A stretch of DNA of 64,000 nucleotides from Aquimarina amphilecti (GCF_900109375.1 NZ_FOAB01000004.1:186001-250000), one strand, 5' to 3'; shown: positions 8,723 through 18,240, numbered from the stretch's first letter. Notes: generated by a model from the sequence alone, not told the origin. Translations and numbers: made by a program.

Positions 8723-10483
8723 TTAATTATCGGTTTTGATTTTTATTCCGTTCTCGTCAATTTTTATATCTACTTCTTCGCTTTTGATTTGTACTCCATC
8801 CTCGTCAATTTTAAGATTCGCATTATCATCATCTGAATTGATATTAATTTTCACTCCATTATCAGAATCATTATCATCGTCTTCCCATTCATTATATTCC
8901 CATTGATCTTTTGGGCAATCCTGACAAGTAAGTTGTCCATCTATTAATTTTAGATATTTTCCTTCTTTACCATCGATAGTTAGGTAATCATTATATTTCC
9001 AAGAGTTATTAAAACCTGAAGTATTATTATCAGCATATACTGTCATTCCTTTAGGTATAGAAATTATAATTTCAACTTCTTGATCATTATACTTGTTTGT
9101 ATAATCCGTGATTGCGTATCCATCTATTAATAGTGTATTTCCTTTAATATCATAATTATACTTGATTGCAGCTGCTCTTTCTTTTGCTTCATCATAACTA
9201 CTTCCTTCTGCATTTTTTCTAATAATCAATTTAGGAATTGAATCTTCTCTATTTTCTTTAATGAAAACTTCTACATCCTGAATTACAATTACCTTATTAT
9301 CATTTTCATCTCTTTTTATTTTAAAATCATTTCTATGATATAAACCTCTTACATATCTATTATTTCCAACCATTTTTATAGTTAGTGTATCACTTGGTTG
9401 TAAGTTTAAGTTTCTCGAATCTTCAATTACTTCTGCATCGTAAGCTTCTTGAGTTGCTTGACGAATACCTACTACAGTTAATCCTATTACAGATAAGATC
9501 CAAAAAGCTAATAGAGCTAATTTAGCTGGTGTACCAATTGATTTTAAATTATTGATTACAATTTTTAACCCAAGAATGAATAAAAAGAAAAATGGAATAC
9601 CTACAGCAAATAATGTAAGTAATGATACTAGCCATAAAGGAATATTAGGATGATTAACTACATCAATATATTCAGTAAATGGTGTTTCTATAAACCCAAA
9701 AGTACCAACCGTGAATAAGCTAATAAAAAGGCTTATTAAGGTAACACCTGCAACTATTATAAGTAGTACACCTATAAATTTCACAAATATTTTCAGTAGT
9801 ACTAATAATACATCTCCAAGTGCATCAAAGAAACTAGTAGAACCATTTTTTACTTTATTACTATATTTTTGATAATCTACATCTTTTACTTTGTCTGCTA
9901 CATCATTAAATCCTTCCTTGATTTTTTTTTCGATATTACTGATATTTACAGCTTCACCTTTCATCGCTAGATAATCTGCTGTACTCTTTGCTTCTGGTAC
10001 AAAAATCCAAAATGCGATATATATAAGAATGAATGCTCCACTTGAGAATACTGTAAAAAGAATCCATGCTATTCTTAACCAAATAGGGTCTATACCTAGG
10101 TAATGACTTAAACCAGAACTTACACCTCCTACATATGAGTTAGAAGTATCTCTAAATAGTTGTTTAGATTTTGTGGTTCTTTGATATGATGATTTTGGTT
10201 CATCTTCAAAAATCTCTTCATCCAATCTATAATCTTCGGGTTGCCCCATAACTTCGATTACTTCTTCGACTTCTTTAGTGCCTATTACTTGTCTTTCATC
10301 TTTTATTTTTTCACTGAAAAGCTCTGCTATTCTGGCTTCGATATCAGCGATAATTTCATCTCTACCTTGAGAGTCGGTAAATGAACGTTTTATCGCCTGA
10401 ATATAGCGCTGCAGCTTTAAATAAGCGTCTTCATCTATGTGAAAAAATATGCCTGCTAAATTTATATTGACTGTTTTGTTCAT
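8723..10483 (-). CDS. PspC domain membrane protein
   Basis: The protein has 586 residues. A cytoplasmic head (HIDEDAYLKLQRYIQAIK ... VMGQPEDYRLDEE) is followed by a PspC domain at about 105-168 (LFRDTSNSYVGGVSSGLSHY, LGIDPIWLRIAWILFTVFSS, IAFWIFVPEA). More transmembrane helices lie around 225-350, followed by a large outer beta-rich part and a strongly acidic tail with IDEDGVQIK/IDENGIKIK repeats. PspC proteins sense or stabilise stressed membranes in the phage-shock response. The start overlaps the stop of the PadR gene by four bases (ATGA), so the two are translationally coupled. Confidence 0.92.
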   Translation of the reverse strand: MNKTVNINLAGIFFHIDEDAYLKLQRYIQAIKRSFTDSQGRDEIIADIEARIAELFSEKIKDERQVIGTKEVEEVIEVMGQPEDYRLDEEIFEDEPKSSYQRTTKSKQLFRDTSNSYVGGVSSGLSHYLGIDPIWLRIAWILFTVFSSGAFILIYIAFWIFVPEAKSTADYLAMKGEAVNISNIEKKIKEGFNDVADKVKDVDYQKYSNKVKNGSTSFFDALGDVLLVLLKIFVKFIGVLLIIVAGVTLISLFISLFTVGTFGFIETPFTEYIDVVNHPNIPLWLVSLLTLFAVGIPFFFLFILGLKIVINNLKSIGTPAKLALLAFWILSVIGLTVVGIRQATQEAYDAEVIEDSRNLNLQPSDTLTIKMVGNNRYVRGLYHRNDFKIKRDENDNKVIVIQDVEVFIKENREDSIPKLIIRKNAEGSSYDEAKERAAAIKYNYDIKGNTLLIDGYAITDYTNKYNDQEVEIIISIPKGMTVYADNNTSGFNNSWKYNDYLTIDGKEGKYLKLIDGQLTCQDCPKDQWEYNEWEDDDNDSDNGVKININSDDDNANLKIDEDGVQIKSEEVDIKIDENGIKIKTDN

Positions 10484-10821
10484 TGTTGTTTCTTTTTTTG
10501 TTTAGTAACAATGGTTACTGCATTTTGTAATTCGTCCCAAGTGGTATTTAATTCTTTCAGAAAAAGTTTTCCCGTTTCTGTAAGTCCATAATATTTACGT
10601 GGTGGTCCTGATGTCGATTCTTCCCAGCGATAACTGAGTAATCCTGCATTCTTAAGTCTAGTTAGTAAGGGGTATATTGTGCCTTCTACAACTAGCATCT
10701 TTGCGTCTTTAAGGGTCCCTAAAATCTCTGCTACATAAGCGTCGTCATCCCTAAGAATTGAAAGTATGCAATATTCCAGAACACCTTTGCGCATTTGCGC
10801 TTTTGTGTTTTCGATCTTCAT
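10480..10821 (-). CDS. PadR family transcriptional regulator
   Basis: The protein has 113 residues, the normal size for the short PadR class. A winged helix-turn-helix spans most of it: MRKGVLEYCILSILRDDDAYVAEI, VVEGTIYPLLTRLKNAGLLSY and the wing WEESTSGPPRKYYGLTETG. It probably represses its own operon (PadR-PspC-DUF2807 and perhaps beyond), in the way PadR/PspC pairs are arranged in many Bacteroidetes; the ligand is unknown. Confidence 0.92.
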   Translation of the reverse strand: MKIENTKAQMRKGVLEYCILSILRDDDAYVAEILGTLKDAKMLVVEGTIYPLLTRLKNAGLLSYRWEESTSGPPRKYYGLTETGKLFLKELNTTWDELQNAVTIVTKQKKKQQ

Positions 10822-10881
10822 AAAACTGGTTTTTAAAAAATTAAACTGTTCATTTTTTGATTGATTGATTGATTGATGATG

Positions 10882-11415
10882 TTATTTAAATATATATTGA
10901 TCTGAGAATACAACTCCAGCAATAAAAACTGTGGATAAAAGATAATTGATTAAGTTAAATTTTAAATTGTATCTCTGTTCTTTTGATGTTTTAATTAATA
11001 AAATTAATAATGTAAAACTTACTAATAATGGTAGCATCCAATATCCAAGTCCTAGCCAAGCACTAATACGAGCTTCATCATTAGGGTTAAAAATTGATAT
11101 AATCATTGCTAGTACTCTAGAGTAAAAAGCAAAGAATAAAAAAGGATACCAATATCTATTATTCGTTTTTTTTATGAAATAAAAGATTACGAATGCCTGA
11201 AGGATTGTAAACAAAGGTCCAGCGGCACTAACCAATTGCTGATGCCAAGCTGATCGGTATTCTCCTTCTAATAAGAATGCAGAGTTAAGTGTCATTCCCA
11301 TTTCGTATCCTAAGAGTTTCCCAGTGATGAAGTGAGCTAACTCGTGAAAAAAGAAGGATGATACCACAGCTATAGCAGTAATTAGAACGTATTTTATATT
11401 GATTGATGAGTTCAT
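10882..11415 (-). CDS. M50-like membrane metallopeptidase / site-2-protease-like protein
   Basis: The protein has 177 residues and about five hydrophobic helices. The first half contains HELAH (residues 24-28), the HExxH zinc-binding motif inside a membrane helix region (VVSSFFFHELAHFITGKLLG), as in site-2 proteases. A clear second motif (NPDG/DxxxG type) is not evident: NPNDEAR near 110 is the nearest candidate. It may therefore be a minimal or inactive member. It lies 6 bases after the DUF4870 gene. Confidence 0.7.
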   Translation of the reverse strand: MNSSINIKYVLITAIAVVSSFFFHELAHFITGKLLGYEMGMTLNSAFLLEGEYRSAWHQQLVSAAGPLFTILQAFVIFYFIKKTNNRYWYPFLFFAFYSRVLAMIISIFNPNDEARISAWLGLGYWMLPLLVSFTLLILLIKTSKEQRYNLKFNLINYLLSTVFIAGVVFSDQYIFK

Positions 11416-11421
11416 TCTAAA

Positions 11422-11874
11422 TTACTTTATAAAGCGTATTGTTAATGGATACTTATATCGTTCTCCTTTATTTCCTTTTATTGCTGCGGAGATGATAAAA
11501 ATGATTTCTAAAAAGAAACCAATTAAAGCAATGACTCCAACAAAAGAAGCACCTATTAATGTTCTAAATCCTCCATCGCTAGAAAAGTTAATATCTAATC
11601 CATTGTGATTAAAAACATCAAACAATGATGCATCTCCAAGTATATTAAACATAAAAAATGGAACAGATATCATTCCTAGTATTATTGTATAGAGTAACAC
11701 GCTTAATTGGAAATTGATAGCTTCCTTACCGTGGTTGTCTATAAACTCTGATTTATCCTTATTAGTAGTCCATAATAAAATGGGAACTATAAAATTCCCG
11801 AATGGAATGAAGTATTTTGTAAATACTCCTAAGTGCATAAATGTTGCGATATTTTTGTGGTTGTTATTTGACAT
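11422..11874 (-). CDS. DUF4870 (Tic20-like) membrane protein
   Basis: The protein has 150 residues and four hydrophobic segments. The DUF4870 signature is clear: an N-terminal ATFMHLGVFTKYFIPFGNFIVP helix, the conserved DKSEFIDNHGKEAINFQ loop, then paired helices and a basic end. The role is unknown. It is first in the block that continues with the M50-like and PadR/PspC genes. Confidence 0.88.
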   Translation of the reverse strand: MSNNNHKNIATFMHLGVFTKYFIPFGNFIVPILLWTTNKDKSEFIDNHGKEAINFQLSVLLYTIILGMISVPFFMFNILGDASLFDVFNHNGLDINFSSDGGFRTLIGASFVGVIALIGFFLEIIFIISAAIKGNKGERYKYPLTIRFIK

Positions 11875-12028
11875 TTTTAAAAGTATATAATAGTTTCTTA
11901 TACAAATATATGGTTAAAAGAAGGTATTATGCAAAACATAGTACCATATTTTAACATAAATTTATGATTTAGACTTGTTTTGTATGTCCATTCTTTTTCA
12001 ATACTTTAGACCAACTAAATACTTTATT

Positions 12029-12493
12029 ATGAATATTACTCCCAGAAAGATTAACACCTTTACAATGTTTAAGTTACCTTCTGCATGGCTCTGTGGCGTT
12101 CGTGTAAAACAAATTACTGAGTCTAGCTGTATTGTAAGTGTTAAGCATAGATGGATGAATCAAAATCCTTTTAATTCCATGTTTTGGGCGGTGCAAGGTA
12201 TGGCAGCAGAAATGAGTACTGGAGCTATGGTTTCTGGTCAAATTCATAAAAGCGGCAAAAAAATATCTATGTTAGTGGCTAATAATAATGCAACTTTTAC
12301 AAAAAAAGCTACTGGTAGAATCACATTTATATGTAGTGATGGGCATTTGATTAAAGAGGCGATTCAGAAAACAATAGAAACCGGAGAAGGGCAGACCGTA
12401 TGGATGAAATCTATAGGGACTAATAAAGATGGTGTTGAGGTTTCAACGTTTAACTTTGAATGGACGATTAAGTTAAAAACTAGTCAGGTTTAA
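12029..12493 (+). CDS. DUF4442 hotdog-fold (thioesterase-like) protein
   Basis: The product has 154 residues from the ATG at 12029. An in-frame ATG at 11975 would add an 18-residue non-conserved tail. The hotdog pattern is visible as KLPSAWLCGVRVKQITESSC, then HRWMNQNPFNSMFWAVQGMAAEMSTGAM and a long central strand set. DUF4442 proteins are predicted acyl-CoA thioesterases, but substrate and activity are unknown. The FWAVQGMAAE helix is where the hotdog active-site acid would sit. Confidence 0.85.
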   Translation: MNITPRKINTFTMFKLPSAWLCGVRVKQITESSCIVSVKHRWMNQNPFNSMFWAVQGMAAEMSTGAMVSGQIHKSGKKISMLVANNNATFTKKATGRITFICSDGHLIKEAIQKTIETGEGQTVWMKSIGTNKDGVEVSTFNFEWTIKLKTSQV

Positions 12494-12534
12494 CTATTTC
12501 TGTTTTTTAACTTTTATTTATTGTAGAATAAATT

Positions 12535-12560
12535 CTGTAACACTTTACAGTAATCTGTAA
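12535..12560. promoter_or_regulatory. CTGTAA inverted/direct repeat upstream of the AIM24-like gene
   Basis: CTGTAA at 12535-12540, its perfect inverse TTACAG at 12545-12550 and a second CTGTAA at 12555-12560 are each separated by four bases. The array ends 48 bases before the start codon, a plausible operator position. Confidence 0.5.
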
Positions 12561-12608
12561 CTTATATATTGAGACTATTCATTAATCAATAAAAATAAAT
12601 AATAAAAT

Positions 12609-13409
12609 ATGACAGCACACGAAATTGACTACGTTATCTATGGAGAAGAAATGCAATATGTAGAAATAGAACTAGATCCCCAAGAAGGAGTAATTGCTGA
12701 GGCAGGTAGTTTTATGATGATGGATGATGGTATTAAGATGGATACTATTTTTGGAGATGGTTCTCAGAAAGATCAAGGATTTATGGGAAAGATTTTTGGT
12801 GCTGGGAAACGTTTACTTACTGGAGAAAGTCTTTTTATGACTGCTTTTTATAATGAAGTTATAGGTAAAAAGAAAGTTAGTTTTGCTTCGCCATATCCTG
12901 GAAAAATTATCCCTATTGATCTTACAGAGTATGGAGGTAAATTCGTTTGTCAGAAAGATGCATTTCTTTGTGCGGCTAAAGGAGTTTCTGTTGGTATAGA
13001 GTTCTCTAGAAAGTTAGGTAGAGGTTTGTTTGGAGGAGAAGGGTTTATTATGCAGAAGTTAGAAGGAGACGGAATGGCGTTTGTACATGCCGGCGGAACT
13101 ACTGCTCGTAAAGAATTGCAAGTAGGAGAAACACTGAAAATAGATACTGGTTGTATTATAGGTTTTTCGAAAGGTGTTAATTATGATATAGAAATGGTAA
13201 AAGGTATTAAAAACACCATTTTTGGAGGAGAAGGCTTGTTTTTTGCAAACTTAACAGGGCCAGGAGTCGTATATATACAATCCTTACCTTTTAGTAGGTT
13301 AGCAAATAGAGTGTTAGCATTGGCTCCAAGAGGTGGAGGAAAAAGTAGAGGAGAAGGTAGTATTTTAGGTGGTTTAGGAGATCTTTTGGATGGCGATAAT
13401 AATTTTTAG
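12609..13409 (+). CDS. TIGR00266 / AIM24 family protein
   Basis: The protein has 266 residues and no signal peptide. It is typical of the AIM24/TIGR00266 family: IDYVIYGEEMQYVEIELDPQ at the start, EAGSFMMMDDGIKMDT, GEGFIMQKLEGDGMAFVHAGG, and GGEGLFFANLTGPGVVYIQS before a Gly-rich tail. The fold is a trimeric beta-barrel related to tryptophan RNA-binding attenuators. The bacterial function is not established. Confidence 0.93.
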   Translation: MTAHEIDYVIYGEEMQYVEIELDPQEGVIAEAGSFMMMDDGIKMDTIFGDGSQKDQGFMGKIFGAGKRLLTGESLFMTAFYNEVIGKKKVSFASPYPGKIIPIDLTEYGGKFVCQKDAFLCAAKGVSVGIEFSRKLGRGLFGGEGFIMQKLEGDGMAFVHAGGTTARKELQVGETLKIDTGCIIGFSKGVNYDIEMVKGIKNTIFGGEGLFFANLTGPGVVYIQSLPFSRLANRVLALAPRGGGKSRGEGSILGGLGDLLDGDNNF

Positions 13410-13541
13410 TAAAGTTAAATAAGGGTTAAAAGACGGTTTTTTGGTTTTATTTGACTATATTAGATCTAACAACTTTAAAAACTGTAAGTATAAACCTACA
13501 ATTACTTGTATTAAACCTAACATTTAAACCCCTATTAATTT

Positions 13542-13739
13542 ATGGCGAGAGCAATGTTTGATTATACCAAAACTGTACTAAAAAAGGTTAGTTTTGATGT
13601 AAATCTATTTACAAAGGAAGTAATTAAAGCACTAAACAGATTACTACCGCACGAGATTGAAGAATTAAAACTTTGGATTCAATCTTTGGCACTAAACAAA
13701 CCAGAGTTAGAACCTTGTTTAATTTATTTAAAATCATAA
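13542..13739 (+). CDS. Small conserved hypothetical protein
   Basis: The protein has 65 residues and is predicted all-helical (MARAMFDYTKTVLKKVSFD, FTKEVIKALNRLLPHEIEEL, KLWIQSLA). It has no signal or membrane segment. The length, charge pattern and a terminator directly behind it support a real gene. Similar short proteins occur widely in flavobacteria; I do not know a function. Confidence 0.75.
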   Translation: MARAMFDYTKTVLKKVSFDVNLFTKEVIKALNRLLPHEIEELKLWIQSLALNKPELEPCLIYLKS

Positions 13740-13745
13740 AATTAT

Positions 13746-13770
13746 AAAAGCGACTTTTTAGTCGCTTTTT
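13746..13770. terminator. Bidirectional terminator between the small gene and oxyR
   Basis: The perfect stem AAAAGCGACT (13746-13755) with AGTCGCTTTT (13760-13769) has a TTTT loop and A/T runs on each side. It overlaps the last codons of oxyR on the minus strand. Confidence 0.9.
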
Positions 13771-14708
13771 ATTTTTGATATAGGGCTTATAATCTGAACA
13801 TTCTGAAAAGTAATTGCCCCTTTTACTACACCGGCGATTGTACTATGTAGTGCTTCTATAATTTGCATTTTTAACTCACTTTTGTGAAAAATAAGGCTTA
13901 CTTCTCGAGCAGGAGAAGGTTCGTTAAAAAAATGTAGATTTCCTTTTTCCTTATCATTGATATCTAAAGTATGTAGGTAAGGTAATAATGTCATTCCTAA
14001 TCCTTCATTAGATAGTTTAACCAATGTTTCGAAACTTCCGCTTTCTAACTGAAAATGATCTTCATCATAGCTCTTTTGGGTTTTGCATAAGTTTACAATT
14101 CCATCTCTAAAGCAATGCCCATCTTCCAATAATAACATGTCGTCTATATCTAAATCAGATATATCTATTTTATTCTTTTTATTTAATCGATGACTAGGAG
14201 GTATGTAACCAACAAAAGGTTCGTAATATAAAACACGTTCTTTTATATTTTCATTCTGTAAAGGAGTTGCAGCAATAGCAGCATCAAGATGTCCATCTTG
14301 CAAACGCTCCATAATAGCTTCAGTTGTTAGCTCTTCAATTTTTAATTTTACTTTAGGATATTTTTTTATAAAATTATGCAAGAACATCGGTAATAAAGTC
14401 GGCATTACTGTAGGTATAACTCCTAACTTAAATTCTCCGCCAATAAACCCTTTTTGTTGATCAACTATATCTTGAATTCGCTCACTCTCATTAACAATAT
14501 TTCTAGCTTGTTGTACTAGTTTCTTTCCTACTTCTGTAAGTTCGATTGGTTTTTTACTTCGATCAAAAATAAGAATCGCTAATTCTTCTTCTAACTTCTG
14601 GATTTGCATACTTAATGTAGGTTGCGTAACAAAAGTTTTTTCTGCTGCTTTAGTGAAGTTTTGATGTTCAGCAACTGCTAATACATATCGTAGCTGTGTA
14701 ATGGTCAT
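13758..14708 (-). CDS. oxyR: OxyR-like LysR family peroxide-sensing regulator
   Basis: The product has 316 residues from the ATG at 14708; an upstream ATG at 14729 adds seven residues. The N-terminal LysR helix-turn-helix is TQLRYVLAVAEHQNFTKAAE...FVTQPTLSMQIQKLEEEL. The sensing segment GHCFRDGIVNLCKTQ has two Cys nine residues apart. Counted from the 14708 start they are Cys199 and Cys208, exactly the E. coli OxyR numbering, which supports this start. It should activate catalase and peroxiredoxin genes upon peroxide-driven disulfide formation; none of those targets is in this window. Confidence 0.9.
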   Translation of the reverse strand: MTITQLRYVLAVAEHQNFTKAAEKTFVTQPTLSMQIQKLEEELAILIFDRSKKPIELTEVGKKLVQQARNIVNESERIQDIVDQQKGFIGGEFKLGVIPTVMPTLLPMFLHNFIKKYPKVKLKIEELTTEAIMERLQDGHLDAAIAATPLQNENIKERVLYYEPFVGYIPPSHRLNKKNKIDISDLDIDDMLLLEDGHCFRDGIVNLCKTQKSYDEDHFQLESGSFETLVKLSNEGLGMTLLPYLHTLDINDKEKGNLHFFNEPSPAREVSLIFHKSELKMQIIEALHSTIAGVVKGAITFQNVQIISPISKIKSD

Positions 14709-14871
14709 GTTGTTAATTTTGGATGACAAAAATAGAAAAGCTATTGATAAAACTTATTAAGGATATGCTAAAAATTTATTTTTTCTATTGAAGTTTTTAT
14801 AAAAAAATGTTTACCTCTTTTCATTTTATGATACTAAACAGTAAAACTTATAATAATTAAAAATTTAACAA

Positions 14872-15171
14872 ATGAAAATAGTAAGTAAATCTTTAGTGAT
14901 ATTGGGATTAAGTATTGGAGCTTTATTAACTTCTTGTTCAGAGGAAGAAATTTTAGAAGATCTTACAGGAGGTTGTATCGCTATTAATGCAATTGAAAAT
15001 TATAGTGCTGCACTAGAGCGATATGGAAATGATCCTAGTGTAGAAAATTGTGAATCTTTAAAAGCTGCATCGATAGCATATTTGAGTGCATTGGACGATT
15101 GTCCACTTATTGAAGATGCTGACTTGGAAGAAGCATTGAGAGATGCTAGTGAAACAAATTGTGAAGATTAA
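14872..15171 (+). CDS. Small acidic lipoprotein, unknown function
   Basis: The protein has 99 residues. The lipobox is at LLTSC followed by an acidic stretch (SEEEILEDLTGG). The mature part has four further Cys (CIAINAIENY, NCESLKAASIAYLSALDDC, NC), likely forming disulfides in a helical domain. It is divergent from oxyR and has its own terminator. Small Cys-paired helical lipoproteins like this are frequent in flavobacteria; the role is unknown. Confidence 0.78.
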   Translation: MKIVSKSLVILGLSIGALLTSCSEEEILEDLTGGCIAINAIENYSAALERYGNDPSVENCESLKAASIAYLSALDDCPLIEDADLEEALRDASETNCED

Positions 15172-15190
15172 TATTTAGTAGTTACTATAT

Positions 15191-15231
15191 AAAAGGGTTC
15201 TACTTATATTATAAAGTAAAACCCTTTTTTT
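15191..15231 (+). terminator. Terminator after the small lipoprotein gene
   Basis: The stem AAAAGGGTT (15191-15199) with AACCCTTTT (15220-15228) has an inner TACTT/AAGTA pairing and is followed by a run of T. Confidence 0.85.
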
Positions 15232-15256
15232 GATTGATGAATATGTTATTTAGATA

Positions 15257-15676
15257 TTAGAATCTAATTTCTAGTTCTAAATCTTCGTTACCTACTTCAA
15301 ATTTTGCATCGCTCCACATTGGTGGCCCGTAGCTCATATTGTTATTAGATACACCATAACTTTCTTTTGGCATTCCGTTTTCTTCAAAATCCATTCTTTC
15401 ATTGCTATTAGCATCGTGTACACAGGAGATACCATATTCTCCAGCAGGAATGTTGGTAAAGGTTATTTTGGCTACACCATTTTTTATTTCGCCTTTTGTT
15501 GATTTAATCGGAGCAGCTTTCATAAAAGTAGCTTCATCATATAATCCAAAAAGTACGGCACCATCAGAGCTCGATACATTAGGTACGGTTACTGTGATTG
15601 AGATACCTTTAGTGTCTTGAGCATTAGTTACAAAGTGTATGGCTGTCAATGCTAAAAATAATACTAGAGTTTTCAT
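15257..15676 (-). CDS. DUF2141 secreted protein
   Basis: The protein has 139 residues with a signal peptide ending FVTNAQ. The DUF2141 pattern is clear: GISITVTVPNVSSSDGAVLFGLYDEATF, then FTNIPAGEYGISCVHDANSNERMDFEENGMPKE and the GVSNNNMSYGPPMWSDAKFEV tail. It is a beta-sandwich-like periplasmic or secreted protein of unknown function. Monocistronic. Confidence 0.93.
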   Translation of the reverse strand: MKTLVLFLALTAIHFVTNAQDTKGISITVTVPNVSSSDGAVLFGLYDEATFMKAAPIKSTKGEIKNGVAKITFTNIPAGEYGISCVHDANSNERMDFEENGMPKESYGVSNNNMSYGPPMWSDAKFEVGNEDLELEIRF

Positions 15677-15811
15677 AAGAGTTTAGTTTTTTGATTTTTA
15701 TTATTTCGTTTTGATGGTTCAAAAGTCTATAAATCTTGGATACTCTTATAAAGTATATCACCCAATTGTAGAATTTAATGGATGAAATGTAAATAGTGTT
15801 TGATTGAGTAA

Positions 15812-17146
15812 TTATAAAAGCCCTCTAGCTTTGATCTCTAAATATTTATTAATGGTGTTTACAGTTAAATCTTCTGGTGATGTCAAAACCGTTTGGATAC
15901 CATGCCTTTGTAGTTCTTTTACCATGATTTTTTTATCGTATGCAAATTGTTGTGCAATAGTTTGATCATAGATAGCTTGGATATCTTCCGCATTCTGGTG
16001 TATCAATTGATGTAATTCGGTATTTTCAAAGAAAATGACTACCAATAAATGTTTTTTTGCTAATGCTTGTAAATAAGGAAGTTGTCTTTTTAATGCCGAA
16101 ATATGTTCAAAGTTGGTGTAGAATAAAAGTAAGCTACGATGATTGATTTGTCTTTTTACGTGGGTGTATAATAATCCAAAATCCGAATCTAGAAACTGTG
16201 TTTTAATATTGTATAAGGTTTCAGATACATTATTAATATATGTTTTCTTTCTACTTGCCGGTAAAAAGTTGCTAACTGAATTGGAGAAAGTAAGCATTCC
16301 TACTTTATCATTTTTTTTAAGAGCGATGTTAGAAAAAGCTAATGTGCTATTGACTGCATAATCCAATAGACTTAACTCTTTAAAAGGCATTTTCATTACT
16401 CGACTCTCATCAATTATAGAATATATTGGTTGTGATTTTTCATCCTGAAATTGATTGATCATTAGATTTCCATGCTTTGCAGTTGCTTTCCAATTGATCG
16501 TTCTTACATCATCACCAACTACATATTCTTTAATCTGTTCAAACTCCATTGTATGACCAATGCGTCTTATTTTTTTAAGTCCAAATTGAGTCAATTTGTT
16601 GTCAATAGCTAAAAAATCATACTTTTTCATTTGTATAAAGGAAGGGTATACCTTTACCATAGCAGATTTATCAAAGCTATATCTTTTTTTGACCAAATTG
16701 ATTTTAGTCATAGTGTACACGTGTAGATGACCAAAAATATATTCACCTCTTTTAACCGGTCTTAACGAATACTCAAAATCTAAAGTTGATTTTGGAGGTA
16801 TTACTCCAGTTTTTAGAAAGTCACGTTTTTGAAATTGGATAGGGATCTCATCTATTATTTCTGTATATGTTGTAAACGCATAGTTACTTTTAACTCGTAC
16901 AGGTATTGCATTAAGATCACTATTAGAAAATTTTTCGGGCAACAACCTACTTGCTTCAATACCTTTTTTTATGTTAAATAAAATAACAATATCAAATAAA
17001 AAGGTAACTACTAATCCCCATAATAATAACCAAGCTATTGGATACAATACATTGAACCAATAAGATGCTAAAAAAAGCACGGATAGTATAGCGAGGATAT
17101 AAAATACTCGCGAACTTAGATATAAGGATTTGTAAAATTTGATCAC
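15812..17146 (-). CDS. DUF58 domain protein
   Basis: The protein has 444 residues. Two N-terminal membrane helices (VFYILAILSVLFLASYWF, IAWLLLWGLVVTFLF) precede a beta domain and the DUF58 core. The core carries the motif GDDVRTINWKATAKHGNLM (residues about 211-229) and a VWA-like fold (QPIYSIIDESRVM with a partial MIDAS). DUF58 proteins work with MoxR ATPases, probably in assembling or maturing envelope complexes. It is two bases after the MoxR gene, the last of the six-gene operon. Confidence 0.93.
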   Translation of the reverse strand: MIKFYKSLYLSSRVFYILAILSVLFLASYWFNVLYPIAWLLLWGLVVTFLFDIVILFNIKKGIEASRLLPEKFSNSDLNAIPVRVKSNYAFTTYTEIIDEIPIQFQKRDFLKTGVIPPKSTLDFEYSLRPVKRGEYIFGHLHVYTMTKINLVKKRYSFDKSAMVKVYPSFIQMKKYDFLAIDNKLTQFGLKKIRRIGHTMEFEQIKEYVVGDDVRTINWKATAKHGNLMINQFQDEKSQPIYSIIDESRVMKMPFKELSLLDYAVNSTLAFSNIALKKNDKVGMLTFSNSVSNFLPASRKKTYINNVSETLYNIKTQFLDSDFGLLYTHVKRQINHRSLLLFYTNFEHISALKRQLPYLQALAKKHLLVVIFFENTELHQLIHQNAEDIQAIYDQTIAQQFAYDKKIMVKELQRHGIQTVLTSPEDLTVNTINKYLEIKARGLL

Positions 17147-17148
17147 AA

Positions 17149-18240
17149 TTAACGAGGTATTTCTACTGATTGGATAATCATTTCAATAACATCTTCTGTA
17201 GTCATTCCCTCCATTTCTCGTTCTGGGGATAATATAATACGGTGTCGTAAAACTGGATACAGGGATTTTTTAATATCCTCTGGAGTTACAAAATCTCTAC
17301 CATTAATTGCGGCAAATGCCTTGGAAGCATTCATTACAGCTATAGAAGCACGTGGCGAACCCCCAAGATAGAGGTGAGGATGTGTTCTGGTTTTAGTAAC
17401 AATTTCTGCAATATATCCTATGATCTTTTCTTCAATAATAACCTCTTGTGTTTTTTTCTTGTATTCTGCAAGTTTTTCAGGAGTCATTACGGAATTAACC
17501 ATTTCTAATGGTTTTAGTGTCTTTCTTTCGTGATGTGTTTTTAGAATATTTACTTCTTCCTCTAATGAAGGATAATCTACTTTTATTTTAAACAAAAAAC
17601 GATCTAATTGTGCTTCAGGTAGCGCATAAGTTCCCTCTTGTTCGATAGGATTCTGTGTTGCTAATACCATAAATGGCGGTTCCATAACATATCTAATGCC
17701 ATCAATAGTGACTTGACGTTCTTCCATCACTTCGAACAAAGCAGCTTGAGTTTTTGCAGGTGCACGATTGATCTCATCAATTAAAACCATGTTAGAAAAT
17801 ATAGGCCCTTTCTTAAACTCAAAATCACTAGTTTTCATATTGAGTACTGAAGTTCCTAATACATCACTAGGCATTAAATCTGGAGTAAATTGAATTCTAT
17901 TAAAATTAGTTTCTAAGGTTTTTGCAAATAACTTAGCAGTTACTGTTTTAGCAATTCCCGGCACTCCTTCGATAAGAACATGACCATTGGATAATAGAGA
18001 AACGATTAGTAATTCAATAAAATCCTGTTGACCAATAATTACTTTAGCAAGTTCAGATTTTAGTTTTTCTACTGCTTGTTGTAATTCGCTAAGATCAATA
18101 CGATTCTCAAAGCTGATTTTTTCTGAAGCAGCTTCTGTAGAAACAGTATCCTCTTGCGAAGCTTTCACAGGAGTGGTATCCTCGGCAGCTTTTTGAGCAT
18201 CATTTGCTAAAGCATCATTTTGTAACTCTTCGTTTTCCAT
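17149..18240 (-). CDS. MoxR family AAA+ ATPase
   Basis: The protein has 363 residues. Residues 1-45 are an acidic, low-complexity extension rich in E, A, D and T that most MoxR proteins lack. The AAA+ core has Walker A GVPGIAKT at 92-99, Walker B MVLIDEINRAP from 151, sensor 1 LATQNPIEQEG near 193-203 and the arginine-finger region DRFLFK. MoxR proteins act as chaperones for VWA/DUF58 partners, and the partner gene follows directly. Confidence 0.94.
   Translation of the reverse strand: MENEELQNDALANDAQKAAEDTTPVKASQEDTVSTEAASEKISFENRIDLSELQQAVEKLKSELAKVIIGQQDFIELLIVSLLSNGHVLIEGVPGIAKTVTAKLFAKTLETNFNRIQFTPDLMPSDVLGTSVLNMKTSDFEFKKGPIFSNMVLIDEINRAPAKTQAALFEVMEERQVTIDGIRYVMEPPFMVLATQNPIEQEGTYALPEAQLDRFLFKIKVDYPSLEEEVNILKTHHERKTLKPLEMVNSVMTPEKLAEYKKKTQEVIIEEKIIGYIAEIVTKTRTHPHLYLGGSPRASIAVMNASKAFAAINGRDFVTPEDIKKSLYPVLRHRIILSPEREMEGMTTEDVIEMIIQSVEIPR

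Noticed and set aside
14732..14744. ATAG-N5-CTAT upstream of oxyR as an OxyR binding site
   Set aside because: OxyR half-sites of the E. coli type have ATAG-N7-CTAT; the spacing here is five and only one unit is seen, so evidence is too weak.
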